Shown here in pieces: positions 9,255 through 20,000 of a stretch of DNA of 64,000 bases. Source of the stretch: Terrihabitans soli (GTDB taxonomy: Bacteria > Pseudomonadota > Alphaproteobacteria > Rhizobiales > Methylopilaceae); assembly GCF_014191545.1 (NCBI RefSeq), contig NZ_AP023361.1, positions 2,756,501-2,820,500 of the forward strand. Reading direction: 5' to 3'. Below the pieces are notes generated by a model, which searched no databases, was not told the DNA's origin, and saw nothing but the letters and a program-made list of their open reading frames with translations. A program made the position numbers and the translations under genes. The stretch's first letter is position 1. Every line of letters begins with the position of its first letter.

Positions 9255-11696
9255 ATGCCGATGGGTGGGGAGCGCAGCATTGTTGCGACGGGAGTCGGCT
9301 TGGCCGTGCTCTCCTCCGACACGGCAGCGGCCCAGATGTCCTTCGCCCTCCAGCCCCAGCAATATGGCATCGGCTGGGTGGCCGTGTCGCTCGGCCTTCT
9401 TCTGGCCACCACCGCGACCGCCGCCCTCTACGCCCGTCAGCGCTCCCGCGCCAATATGACGGAATCCGTCCTCCGCAAGATCATCGCCGATCTCAGAGCC
9501 CGGGTGGACCGCGCCGAGGCCCTGACGGCGAGCGAGCCGCAGATCGTCGTGACCTTCGGCGCCCCGGGCGAGGAGCCCGAAATATCCGGGTCCCTGCCCG
9601 CCGGGATGAGCCTGCCTTCGGGCCGCATGGTTCTGGCCTTCGAGCGCTGGCTGAGCTCGGACGCCGCCGACAATGTCGAAGACCGTCTCGCCGCTTTGCT
9701 CGATCGCGGCGAGAGCTTTGAGAGCCTCGTCGTCACCCGCAAAGGCGAGCATGTGATTGTCGAAGGCCGCGCCGCCGGCGGCCGCGCCGTGATGCGCATC
9801 AAGAGCCTTGCCGGCGAAAAGCTGGCTCTGGCGGAACTGCGCACCCGCCATGAAGAAATGCAGCGCGAGCTGAAGCGCTTTCAGGTTCTGCTCGACCGCC
9901 TGCCCCAGCCCGCCTGGCTGCGCGACGGCGAAGGCAAGATCGCCTGGTCGAACACCGCCTATGCCGCAACCGTCGATGCGTCGGGCGCCGTCGCTATCGG
10001 CCCCGATATTCTGGAAGAGCCGGCGCGGCGCAAGGCTGCTCAGGCCACATCGAGCGGCCACGCTTTCCATGAGCGCACGCCCGTCGTGACGCATGGCGAG
10101 CGGCGCGTGTTCGACGTGTTCGAAGCGCCGCATGAAGGCGGCAGCGCCGGCATGGCCGTCGATATGACGGAGCTGGAGAGCCTTCGCAACGAACTCATCC
10201 GCCGCATCGAGAGCCACAGGAAAACGCTCGACGAGCTCGCGACGGGCGTTGCCATTTTCGCGCAGAACCAGCGCCTCGTATTCTACAATCAGGCCTTCCG
10301 CCAGCTGTGGAAGCTCGATCCGGCCTTCCTGTCGCATGAGCCGACCGACAGTTCGATACTGGACCGTCTGCGCGCCGACGAGCTTTTGCCCGAGCCGCCG
10401 GATTTCCGCGCCTGGAAGCTGCAGCTTCTCGAAGCCTATCGCAGTGTCGAGCCGCGCGAACACTGGTGGCACCTGCCCGACGGGCGCACGCTCCGCGTCG
10501 TACAGACACCGAACCCGGAAGGCGGCGTCACCTATCTCTTCGACGACGTGTCGGAACGCATCAATCTCGAAAGCCGCTACAACGCGCTGACCCGCGTGCA
10601 GCGCGAAACGCTCGATCATTTGCGCGATGCCGTCGCCGTGTTCGGCTCCGACGGGCGGCTGCGCCTGCACAATCCGAACTTCTCGAAAATGTGGCGCCTG
10701 TCGGACGAAGCGCTGGCTGCCGAGCCGCATGCGACGCGTGTTTTCGATATGTGCAGCCGCCTGCACGAACCGGACGAGCCCTGGGATCTTCTGCGCACCG
10801 CCGTCACCGCGATCCCCGAGACGCGCAAACCCGTCTATGGCCGCATCGAGCGCCGCGACGGCGTGACGATCGATATCTCCACCGTGCCGCTGCCGGACGG
10901 CGCGACGCTCGTCACCTTCTCCGACGTCACCGCCGCCATTTCCGTGGAACGTGCGCTGACCGAGCGCAATGAGGCCTTGGAAACCGCGGGCCTTCTGAAA
11001 TCGAACTTCGTCAAACACGTGTCGTATGAATTGCGCGCGCCCTTAACAAATGTAATCGGCTTTGCGCAGCTCCTCGCCGATCCGTCGACCGGCTCGCTCA
11101 ACGAGCGTCAGCGCGAATATGCCGGGCATGTTCTCGACAGTTCCGCCGGCCTTTACGCCATCATCAACGACATTCTCGATCTGACGACCATCGATGCCGG
11201 CACGATGGAGCTCGATCTGTCGAACGTCGACATCAAGACCGCGGTCAATGCGGCGGTCGAAGGCATAAGCGGGCGCCTCGCTCCGGGCATGACGCTCGAT
11301 ATCCAGATCCCGCCCGGCATTGGCAGCTTCATCGCCGACGAAAAGCGCGTGCGCCAGGTTCTGTTCAATCTCCTCTCCAATGCCATCGGCTTCAGCCCCG
11401 AGGACAAGCCGGTAAAGCTTTCGGCCGAGCGCGCCGACGGAAAGATCTATTTCCGCGTCACCGATCAGGGCCCGGGCATGGACGCCGAACAGATCGCCAA
11501 AGCCTTTGACCGGTTCGAAAGCCGCACCGAAGGCTCGCGCCATCGCGGGGTCGGCCTTGGCCTGTCCATCGTCCGCAGCTTCGTCGAATTGCATGGCGGC
11601 TGGGTCGAGATCGACAGCACACCCGGCAAAGGCACGACCGTGACCTGTATTTTCCCGACCGGTGGTAGCGGTCCGCGCGGCGGCGCGGCTATATAG
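9255..11696 (+). CDS. divL: DivL-like tyrosine-substituted histidine kinase
   Basis: An 813-residue sensor kinase with one N-terminal membrane helix (near residues 35-55), several PAS-like regions, a HisKA dimerisation domain and a HATPase domain with N-box NLLSNAIGFSP and G-box DQGPGM. The H-box reads SYELRAPL: Tyr591 replaces the phospho-accepting His, the hallmark of Caulobacter DivL. DivL controls CckA and the CtrA cell-cycle pathway through DivK binding at the cell pole. Position beside ahcY and tsaE matches divL in other Hyphomicrobiales. The HATPase motifs look intact, so the substitution is not general decay. Confidence 0.88.
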   Translation: MPMGGERSIVATGVGLAVLSSDTAAAQMSFALQPQQYGIGWVAVSLGLLLATTATAALYARQRSRANMTESVLRKIIADLRARVDRAEALTASEPQIVVTFGAPGEEPEISGSLPAGMSLPSGRMVLAFERWLSSDAADNVEDRLAALLDRGESFESLVVTRKGEHVIVEGRAAGGRAVMRIKSLAGEKLALAELRTRHEEMQRELKRFQVLLDRLPQPAWLRDGEGKIAWSNTAYAATVDASGAVAIGPDILEEPARRKAAQATSSGHAFHERTPVVTHGERRVFDVFEAPHEGGSAGMAVDMTELESLRNELIRRIESHRKTLDELATGVAIFAQNQRLVFYNQAFRQLWKLDPAFLSHEPTDSSILDRLRADELLPEPPDFRAWKLQLLEAYRSVEPREHWWHLPDGRTLRVVQTPNPEGGVTYLFDDVSERINLESRYNALTRVQRETLDHLRDAVAVFGSDGRLRLHNPNFSKMWRLSDEALAAEPHATRVFDMCSRLHEPDEPWDLLRTAVTAIPETRKPVYGRIERRDGVTIDISTVPLPDGATLVTFSDVTAAISVERALTERNEALETAGLLKSNFVKHVSYELRAPLTNVIGFAQLLADPSTGSLNERQREYAGHVLDSSAGLYAIINDILDLTTIDAGTMELDLSNVDIKTAVNAAVEGISGRLAPGMTLDIQIPPGIGSFIADEKRVRQVLFNLLSNAIGFSPEDKPVKLSAERADGKIYFRVTDQGPGMDAEQIAKAFDRFESRTEGSRHRGVGLGLSIVRSFVELHGGWVEIDSTPGKGTTVTCIFPTGGSGPRGGAAI

Positions 11697-11701
11697 GACC
11701 T

Positions 11702-13213
11702 ATGAGCACAAGCGAGGTTCGGGCGCATCGTCTGGCCCTACCCGACGAGGCGGCGACGGCGCGGCTTGCAGCTGCGCTCGCGCCCATGTTTACGCCCGGC
11801 GACCTGATCACGCTTTCGGGCGCGCTCGGCGCCGGCAAGACCGCCTTTGCCCGCTATGTCATCCGCCAGCTCTCCGGCGATTTCCGCCTCGACGTGCCGA
11901 GCCCGACTTTCAGCATTATGCAGGTCTACGACACGCCGCGCGGCCGCGTGATCCATGCCGATCTCTACCGCCTTTCCGGCAGCGGCGAACTCGGCGAGAT
12001 CGGCTGGGAGGATGCGAGCGACAATTCCATCCTTCTGGTCGAATGGCCCGAACGCGCCGGCGAGGATCTCTCCGGCCAAAGGCTGGAGCTCAGTTTCGAG
12101 ATCGATCCGGCGAACCCTTCGGGCGCGCGCCATGTGACGATCATGCCGCACGGCACCTGGCCGGACCGCATCTCGCGCGCGCTGCAGATCGCCGGTTTCC
12201 TCGATGCCGTCGGCTGGGCGGGAGCGCGGCGCGTGCATCTGCAGGGCGATGCCTCCTCACGCCGCTATGAACGGCTGATCGATGGCGGGCGCAGCGCGAT
12301 CCTGATGGACTCGCCGAAAAAGCCAGACGGCCCGCCGATCCGCGACGGCAAGCCCTATAGCCGCATCGCCAAGCTCGCCGAAGATGTCGTGCCCTTTGCC
12401 GCGATCGCGCTCGTGCTGCGCGCCCAGCATTTCTCGGCGCCGAACATCCTTGCTCACGATCTCGACCGCGGACTTCTGCTGGTTGAAGATTTCGGCGGCG
12501 AATTTGTCGTCAAAGACGGCAAGCACATCCCCGAGCGCATGGAAGCGGCGGTCGATCTTCTGGTCGATCTGCACACCCGCGCTCTGCCGAGCGAGATCGC
12601 GCTGGAGCGGCACAAGCACATCGTGCCGCATTACGACATCGAAGCTCTGATGATCGAGCTGGAACTCCTGCTCGACTGGTATCTGCCGCATCTGCGCCGC
12701 GCGCCGACCGACGAGCAGCGCGATGTGTTTCTCAAACACTGGAACGGCGTATTGACGCCCATCGTCCAGGGCCCGCAAACCTGGGTGCTGCGCGATTATC
12801 ATTCACCCAATCTGATGTGGCTGCCGGACCGCGACGGCGTCCGCCGCATCGGCCTGCTCGATTTCCAGGATGCGGTGATCGGCCATCCGGCCTATGATGT
12901 CGTCTCGCTGCTGCAGGATGCGCGCGTCGATGTTTCGGAGAATCTCGAAATGAATTTGCTCTCGCGCTATGTCACGCGGCGGAGAGCCTCAGACCCCGGC
13001 TTCGATCCGCTGAATTTCGCCGCCGCCTATGCGACGCTCGGCGCGCAGCGCGCGACGAAAATTCTCGGCATCTTCGTGCGCCTTGCTATCCGAGACGGCA
13101 AACAGGGCTATCTGAAACATCTGCCGCGGCTCATTGCATATCTCGACCGCGATCTCGCCCATCCCGTGCTCGCGCCTCTGCGCGACTGGTATATTCAGGC
13201 GGTGCGCAAATGA
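11702..13213 (+). CDS. tsaE: TsaE fused to an AmgK-like sugar kinase/phosphotransferase
   Basis: A 503-residue fusion. Residues 1-155 are TsaE, with Walker A GALGAGKT at 40-47, the ATPase of the t6A tRNA-modification complex with TsaD and TsaB. Residues 165-503 form an aminoglycoside-phosphotransferase-fold kinase with catalytic DYHSPNLMW and metal-binding LLDFQDA. This second domain resembles AmgK, the MurNAc/GlcNAc anomeric kinase of cell-wall recycling, and its stop overlaps a MurU-like gene by 4 bp, which supports that role. The fusion is known in Alphaproteobacteria. The substrate of the kinase domain is inferred from the neighbour. Confidence 0.9.
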   Translation: MSTSEVRAHRLALPDEAATARLAAALAPMFTPGDLITLSGALGAGKTAFARYVIRQLSGDFRLDVPSPTFSIMQVYDTPRGRVIHADLYRLSGSGELGEIGWEDASDNSILLVEWPERAGEDLSGQRLELSFEIDPANPSGARHVTIMPHGTWPDRISRALQIAGFLDAVGWAGARRVHLQGDASSRRYERLIDGGRSAILMDSPKKPDGPPIRDGKPYSRIAKLAEDVVPFAAIALVLRAQHFSAPNILAHDLDRGLLLVEDFGGEFVVKDGKHIPERMEAAVDLLVDLHTRALPSEIALERHKHIVPHYDIEALMIELELLLDWYLPHLRRAPTDEQRDVFLKHWNGVLTPIVQGPQTWVLRDYHSPNLMWLPDRDGVRRIGLLDFQDAVIGHPAYDVVSLLQDARVDVSENLEMNLLSRYVTRRRASDPGFDPLNFAAAYATLGAQRATKILGIFVRLAIRDGKQGYLKHLPRLIAYLDRDLAHPVLAPLRDWYIQAVRK

Positions 13214-13941
13214 GCGCGCCGTCTTCCGTCCCTTCGCGCGCCATGGTGCTGGCCGCCGGGCTCGGCACACGTATGCGGCCGCTGACAGACAAAAAGCCCA
13301 AAGCCATGGTCGAAGTGTCCGGCCGCGCGCTGATCGACCGCGTGCTCGACCGGCTGGAAAAATCGGGCGTCGAGAACGTCATCGTCAACGTTCATCACCA
13401 TGCCGATCTTCTTGAAAAACATCTGACGGCGCGAAAGGCACCGAAGATCACAATTTCCGACGAGCGCAGCGCGCTGCTCGATTCCGGCGGCGGCGTGAAG
13501 AAGGCCCTGCCGTTTCTCGGCAAGGAGCCGTTCTTCGTGCTGAACGCCGATACCATCTGGATCGAGAGCGTCCGGCCGAACCTTCCGGCGCTGGGGTGGG
13601 CGTTCGACCCTGCGAGGATGGACATGCTCCTTCTGATCGCCGCGACGTCGGGCAGCCTCGGCTATGACGGCAAAGGCGATTTCGACGCCGATTCCGAAGG
13701 CCGCCTGACCCGCAGGACCGAGGGCCGCATCACCCCCTTCGTCTATGCCGGCGCCGCCGTGATGAGCCCCGATATCTTCGCGAAAACCCCCGACGGGAAG
13801 TTTTCGCTGAACCTCCTCTTCGACCGGGCCATCGACTCGGGGCGGCTTTACGGCTTGCGTCTCGACGGGCTCTGGATGCATGTCGGCACTCCCGAAGCCG
13901 TGACGGAAGCTGACACCGCCTATGCGAGAAGCACAGCCTGA
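13210..13941 (+). CDS. murU: MurU-like N-acetylmuramate-1-phosphate uridylyltransferase
   Basis: A 243-residue nucleotidyltransferase with the signature VLAAGLGTRMRPLTDKKPKAM at the N-terminus, a metal-binding LNADTIW and a typical GT-A-like core. The start overlaps the TsaE-AmgK stop (ATGA). With the AmgK-like domain it would convert MurNAc-1-phosphate and UTP to UDP-MurNAc, the fosfomycin-resistant recycling branch. Some members of this family act on other sugar-1-phosphates, so the substrate rests on context. Confidence 0.82.
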   Translation: MSAPSSVPSRAMVLAAGLGTRMRPLTDKKPKAMVEVSGRALIDRVLDRLEKSGVENVIVNVHHHADLLEKHLTARKAPKITISDERSALLDSGGGVKKALPFLGKEPFFVLNADTIWIESVRPNLPALGWAFDPARMDMLLLIAATSGSLGYDGKGDFDADSEGRLTRRTEGRITPFVYAGAAVMSPDIFAKTPDGKFSLNLLFDRAIDSGRLYGLRLDGLWMHVGTPEAVTEADTAYARSTA

Positions 13942-16900
13942 CGCTCTGCGCCGCCGGCCGCGCCTTCTGACCATTCCCGCCGGTGTGCCCTTTCTCGAAT
14001 GCCTTGCGCAGTCGGTGCTCGAGGGGCGGCTCGGCGCGGCTCCGGGCGATGCGCTCGCTTTGGCCGATACGCAGATTTTCCTGCCCACCAGGCGTGCGGT
14101 GCGCGAGCTGCAGACAATCTTTGCGCAAAAGCTCGGCGGCGCGGCGGTCTTGCCGAACATTTCCGCGCTCGGCGATTTCGACGAAGACGAAGGCGCGTTC
14201 GACACCGATCCCGATGAATATGGATTGCCCGAAGCCATCGGCGAGACGGAACGACGGCTTGTTCTTGCGCAGCTTATTCGCGGCTGGGCGGTGGGCGTCG
14301 CGCGCGCCATCGGCACCGGCGGCACCGAGGCCGATCTGATTTCAACGACACCGTCCGAGGCCATCGCGCTTGCGATCGAACTCGGCCAGCTGATCGACAG
14401 TTTCGAAACCGAAGGCGCGAAATGGACGGAACTTGCGCCGCTCATTCCGCCCGAACATGACGAAGTCTGGCGCATCACGGCAGACTTCCTCGACGTCGCG
14501 GCAACCGCCTGGCCTGCGGTTCTCGACGAACGCGGCAAGATAGGCGACGCGGCCCTGCGGAATTTGAGGCTCCGCACCAAGGCCGCGCGGTTCGAGCACG
14601 ATGTTCCACACACACCGGTCATCATCGCGGGTTCGACGGGCTCGAACCCGGCAACCGCCGATCTCATGCGCGCCGTGGGCCTCTTGCCGAACGGCGCCGT
14701 GGTTCTGCACGGCCTCGATGTCGAAGCCGACGAAGAAACCTGGAAAGAGATCGGCGGCAACGACGCCGCCCTGCCGCAGCACTGGACGCATCCGCAGCAC
14801 GCCTTCTTCCGCCTGTTAAAGCGGCTCGGCGTCGAACGCGACGAAGTCGGCATGCTCGGCCGCGAAACACGCACCGGCGATGCGCGCCGCGCGCTCGTTG
14901 CCGGCGCGCTTCTGCCGTCCGAACTCACCGACCGCTGGTCCGCAACGCGCCTCGATGCCGGCCGCGCGCTGGACGGCATGACTTTGATCGAAGCCGCCAA
15001 TGAGCGCGAGGAAGCGCTGGCGATTGCGCTTGCCTTGACGGAAACCCTGCGCGAGCCGGACCGCACCGCGGCTTTGATCACACCCGACCGAAATCTTGCG
15101 CGCCGTGTCGCAAACGAACTCAAGCGCTGGGACATCGAGGCGGAAGACAGCGCGGGTCTTCCTCTCGCCGACAGCGAAGCGGGGGTTCTTGCGCGTCTCA
15201 TCACTGAGGCCGCAGCAAACCAGCTTTCACCCGAAGCGTTGCTGCCGCTGCTGCGCCATCCCGATGCACGTTTCGGCATGGAGGGGACAACGCTTGCGGA
15301 CGCTGTCGATACGCTGGAAATCGCCGTGCTGCGCGGCCCCGTCCCGCCACCCGGCGTCGAAGGGCTGCGCTCGGCGCTCAATCTCGCGCATACGCCGCCC
15401 GATGCGGAAGAAACGCGTTTCTGGCATCCGGCCAAAAAACGCCTCGCCGCCGAAAAGTTCACACCGGCGAATAATCTCATCTCGCGCATCGGCCGCGCGC
15501 TTGAACCGCTCTGCGCGCTCGGCACGGGCGATGTGCCGCTGTCGGCGCTTCTCGGCGCGCACCGTGCGGCGCTTCTTGCCGTCGCCGCCGACGCGCCGGA
15601 CGATCCCGATCTGAAAACGCTCGACAGCTTTTTTGAGGAAGCGGCGCATCATGCGCGGCTCGGCGTCAGGCTGACGGATTATCCTTCCGTCTTCCGCTCG
15701 CTTTTGCGCGGCGAGACGGCGCGCGGCACCCATGCGGCGCATCCGCGCCTTCGCATTCTCGGCACGCTCGAAGCGCGCCTTCTCGGTTTCGACCGCGTTG
15801 TGCTCGGCGGGCTGAACGAAACCATCTGGCCCCCACAGACGAAGAACGATGCCTTCCTGTCGCGGCCGATGCGCGGCGCGCTCGGCCTGCCGCCGCCGGA
15901 ATGGCGCATCGGCCAGGCGGCGCACGATTTCGAACAGGCGCTCGGCACGCGCGACGTCATCCTGACGCGCGCACAGAAAGCCGGCGGTGCGCCGAGCGTG
16001 GCCGCGCGCTGGCTGCAAAGGTTGGCGGCGCTCGCAGGCGATAACTGGAAGACGGCGCAGCAGCGCGGCGCATTCTATCTCTCCGCTGCGCGCGCCCTCG
16101 ACGACGCCCCCGTGGAACGCCGCGGCGCCCCCGCGCCGACACCTGAGCGCGATCTTCGTCCTTCGCGTCTCAGCGTCACCGAGATCGAAACGCTGATCCG
16201 CGATCCCTATGCGATTTTTGCGAAGCACACGCTGCGCCTTCAGCCGCTCGACCCGCTCGGCGCCGAGCCCGGCGCCTCCGATCGCGGCAATATCATTCAC
16301 AAGGCCGTCGCCACCTTTGTCGAAAAACACGATCCGGATGCGCCGGATGCGCTCGAGAAACTGATTGCGCTCGGCCGCGAGGGCTTCGATCCGTTCTGGA
16401 GCTTTCCGGATGTGCGCGCCATCTGGTGGCCGCGCTTCGAAAACATCGCCTCCTGGTTCATCGCCTGGGAGAGCGCACGGCGCAAAACGATCAAACGGAC
16501 TTTGACCGAGCGCAAAGGCCTGCTCGACTGGCAGACGCGCGAGGACCGCACCTTCACTCTGTCCGGACGCGCCGACCGGCTCGACGAGTTTCCCGATGGA
16601 AGGTTTGCGGTTGTCGATTACAAGACCGGCGTTCTGCCGGGCCATACCGAAGTTCAGGTCGGCATGGCGCCGCAGCTGCCTTTAGAGGCGGCGCTGCTGG
16701 CGCACGGAAAGTTCGAAGGCGCGCAGGGTGAGACCTCGCAATATCTCTATGTGCAGCTGACGGGGCGCGGCGACGGCGGCGACGAGAAGCTGATCGTGCT
16801 GAAGGAGACGACGCCCGCCGAAGTCGCCGCGGCGGCGCTGACCGATCTCAAGAAGATGATCGACCGGTTTGAGAACGAAGCGACGCCCTATCGCCCCGGC

Positions 16901-17002
16901 ACGCATCCGAAGTTCCGTCGCCGTCCGAACGGCGATTACGATCATCTGGCGCGCTTTGCCGAATGGCTGCTCGCGCCGGACGCGCCGGAGGATTTCTCGT
17001 GA
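13922..17002 (+). CDS. addB: AddB subunit of the AddAB helicase-nuclease (alphaproteobacterial type)
   Basis: The 1026-residue protein fits the alphaproteobacterial AddB family. It has a helicase-like N-terminal part without a clear Walker A motif and a C-terminal RecB-type nuclease around RADRLDEF and VVDYKTG. AddAB resects double-strand DNA ends up to Chi-like sites for RecA loading and also degrades phage DNA. The gene overlaps murU by 20 bp and addA by 4 bp. The start at 13922 follows murU closely and has no clear ribosome-binding site of its own, suggesting coupling. Confidence 0.93.
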   Translation: MREAQPDALRRRPRLLTIPAGVPFLECLAQSVLEGRLGAAPGDALALADTQIFLPTRRAVRELQTIFAQKLGGAAVLPNISALGDFDEDEGAFDTDPDEYGLPEAIGETERRLVLAQLIRGWAVGVARAIGTGGTEADLISTTPSEAIALAIELGQLIDSFETEGAKWTELAPLIPPEHDEVWRITADFLDVAATAWPAVLDERGKIGDAALRNLRLRTKAARFEHDVPHTPVIIAGSTGSNPATADLMRAVGLLPNGAVVLHGLDVEADEETWKEIGGNDAALPQHWTHPQHAFFRLLKRLGVERDEVGMLGRETRTGDARRALVAGALLPSELTDRWSATRLDAGRALDGMTLIEAANEREEALAIALALTETLREPDRTAALITPDRNLARRVANELKRWDIEAEDSAGLPLADSEAGVLARLITEAAANQLSPEALLPLLRHPDARFGMEGTTLADAVDTLEIAVLRGPVPPPGVEGLRSALNLAHTPPDAEETRFWHPAKKRLAAEKFTPANNLISRIGRALEPLCALGTGDVPLSALLGAHRAALLAVAADAPDDPDLKTLDSFFEEAAHHARLGVRLTDYPSVFRSLLRGETARGTHAAHPRLRILGTLEARLLGFDRVVLGGLNETIWPPQTKNDAFLSRPMRGALGLPPPEWRIGQAAHDFEQALGTRDVILTRAQKAGGAPSVAARWLQRLAALAGDNWKTAQQRGAFYLSAARALDDAPVERRGAPAPTPERDLRPSRLSVTEIETLIRDPYAIFAKHTLRLQPLDPLGAEPGASDRGNIIHKAVATFVEKHDPDAPDALEKLIALGREGFDPFWSFPDVRAIWWPRFENIASWFIAWESARRKTIKRTLTERKGLLDWQTREDRTFTLSGRADRLDEFPDGRFAVVDYKTGVLPGHTEVQVGMAPQLPLEAALLAHGKFEGAQGETSQYLYVQLTGRGDGGDEKLIVLKETTPAEVAAAALTDLKKMIDRFENEATPYRPGTHPKFRRRPNGDYDHLARFAEWLLAPDAPEDFS

Positions 17003-20000
17003 GCGCGTTCCGTCCGAGCGAGGAAACCAAAGATCGCCAGCGCCGCGCATCGGACCCGGCGGCTTCCGCCTGGGTGTCGGCGAATGCCGGTTCGGGCAAA
17101 ACCTATGTCCTGTCGAACCGCGTCGTGCGGCTTCTCCTGCAGGGGCATGAGCCGGCGGGCGTTCTCTGCATCACCTTCACCAAAGCCGCCGCCGCGAATA
17201 TGGCGAACACGGTGTTCCGCCGCCTCGCCGCCTGGACATCGGCAAGCGATGCCGAACTCGACACTGCGCTGATCGAACTCGGCGAGGCATCGCCCTCATC
17301 CGAGGACCGCGCGCGGGCGCGGCGGCTTTTTGCGCGCGCACTCGATACGCCAGGCGGATTGAAGGTTCTGACCATTCACGGCTTCTGCGAAAGCCTCTTG
17401 CATCAGTTTCCGTTCGAGGCGGAAGTGCCGGCCGCTTTCACCGTCGTCGATGAGCGCGTGCAAAGCGAACTGGTCGAACAGGCGCGCGCGGATGTTCTCA
17501 ACCTTGCCGCCGCAGATCCCGAGAGCGCGCTCGGCCATGCACTGACGCGGCTTGTGACATCGACCGCCGATATGACGCTGCAGCGGGTTCTGCGCGAAGT
17601 CCTGATGCGCGGCGAGGAACTCGACCGCCTGATGCGGTCGGACGGCGATGCGAACTTTTCCGAAGTTTTTCGGCGGCTCGGACTCGCACTCGGTGAGACC
17701 GCAACGCTTACCGAACTCGACGCACTCATTCTCGGAGCGCCGGGCGCGCTCGCCAAGAGGAGCGATATTGTCGAATGGCTGCGCTGGGGCGGCAAGAGCG
17801 ACGAGAACCTCGCGGCCTGCCTTGCCCGCGCCGGGACTGGCGGCGATGCCGAGACCTGCCGTGCGGCCTATCTCGATGTCTTCCTGACGAAGGAGCGCAA
17901 TCCGCGTTCGGACAGAGCCTTCGTCACGCGTGCGCTGCGCGACGAGCGCCCCGATCTGTTTGGTCTCCTCATCGGCGAGCGCGAGCGCCTTGCGACGCTC
18001 TGGCAGCGGCGCGGCGCCGCCCTGGCGCGCGAGAAAACGGAAAGCCTGCTGCTGCTTGCGGATGCCATCCGCACGCGCTACCGCACGGAAAAAGCGCGGC
18101 GCGGCGCGCTCGACTTTGCCGACCTCATCCATGCGGCGGGGCGCCTTCTCACCAATGTCTCGTCCGCTTTCGTGCATTTCAAACTCGATCAGGGCATCGA
18201 TCATGTTCTGGTCGATGAAGCGCAGGACACTTCGCCCGAACAATGGGCGATCGTTGAGGGCCTCACCTCCGAATTCACCGCCGGCCACGGCGCGCGGGCG
18301 AAAACCCGCACCATCTTCGCCGTCGGCGACGAAAAGCAGTCGATCTTCGGATTCCAGGGCGCGGCGCCCGACAGATTTGGCGAAATGCGCACGCATTTCG
18401 AGCGAAGGCACCGCGATGCCGAGAAGAACTTTTCCGAAGTCCGGCTGACGCAGAGCTTCCGCACCGCAAAGGATGTGCTCGACGCAGTCGACCACGTATT
18501 CGCGACTGATACAGCACGGCGCGGCCTGACCTTTGACGACGAGAAGACGCTGCACGAGACGGCCCGCCCCGACGCGCCGGGACGGGTCGAGATCTGGCCG
18601 CTGGAAAAGGCGGAAGCCGGTCCCGACGGCGTGCCCTGGGATGCGCCCTTCGATGAGGTCTCGGCCAAGAACCCGGTCGCCGTGCTGTCGGACAAGATCG
18701 CCGAGGCGGTGAAGGACTGGACGCAAGGGCAGAACGCCATTGCGCCCGGCGAAGTTCTCATCCTCGTGCGCCAGCGCGGCCCGCTGTTTGAGGCTTTGCT
18801 GCGCAAGCTGAAGGAAAAGGGCCTTCCCGTTGCGGGCGCCGACCGGCTCGATCTCGGCAAGCATATCGCCGTGCTCGACATGCTGGCACTGGCCGATGCC
18901 CTTCTCTTCGCCGACAACGATCTGGCGCTGGCGAGCGTGCTGAAAAGCCCGCTGTTCGAACTCGACGACAATGATCTGATTTCGATTGCCGCGCGCCGCC
19001 GCGGCAGTCTGCGCAATGCGCTGCGCATCAGCGAGGATGCGCGCCATCGCGCCGCGCACGACAAGCTCGAGCGCTTCGCGCGGCTTGCCGCGCACAAGCG
19101 CCCGTTCGATTTTTATGCGCTGGTGCTTGGCGATGGCGGCGGACGCCGCGATTTTCACCGCCGCCTCGGCTTCGAGGTCGATGATGTGCTCGACGAATTT
19201 CTGTCCTATGCGCTGAATTACGGCGAGAACGAAACGCCGACGCTTGCGGGTTTCGTGTCGTGGATGCGCGCTGCGCCCGCCATCATCAAGCGCGATCTGG
19301 AGACCGGCGGCGGCAATGTCCGCGTCATGACGGTGCACGGCGCAAAGGGGCTTGAAGCCGAGACCGTTGTCCTCGCGGATATCGGCCTTGTGCGCCATGC
19401 CAGCAAAGTGCCGCTGATCTTCCCCGTGAAGGAAACCGGCGCAAAAGAAGCCGATGCCGAAATTCCCGTCTGGTCGGCAGGAAAGGACGCCGATCCGCCG
19501 CTCGTTTCCGCCGCGCGGCAGGACGAGGCCGCGCGCGAGGCCGGCGAACACAGGCGCTTGCTGTATGTGGCGATGACGCGCGCCAAGGACCGGCTCGTCG
19601 TCGCCGGGCATCTGAACGATCCGAAGAAGGATACGGCGCCTCCCGACTCCTGGTACGCGCTGGTGCGCGAAGGACTTGCGGACAAGGCACAGGAAATCGC
19701 CGTTGCCGGTTTCGACGAGCCCGTTCTCGTCTATCACCCGACGCCGGGCACGCATGCGCCGAAGACGGCGGAAGCCGCAGCAAAGCCGCCCGCCCCGCCC
19801 GCCTGGATTTTCGAGAAGCTGCCGAAGGAAAAACCCGCACCGGAATGGATCGCGCCCTCGCGCGCCGTCGCGCACGACTTCGCAGAAGCCGAAACCTTAA
19901 AGCTGGCGATTTCGGCCAAAGAACGCGGCGTGCTGCTGCACCGGCTGATCGAGACTTTGCCGCGCTATGCCGGGACGGAGGCGGACGCCGCGGCGCGCTA

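Noticed and set aside
13195-15525. A 776-codon minus-strand frame across murU and addB
   Set aside because: Ser/Arg/Ala-rich shadow of real plus-strand genes with clear motifs.
17296-19875. An 859-codon minus-strand frame inside addA
   Set aside because: Antisense to addA motifs; no recognisable domain.
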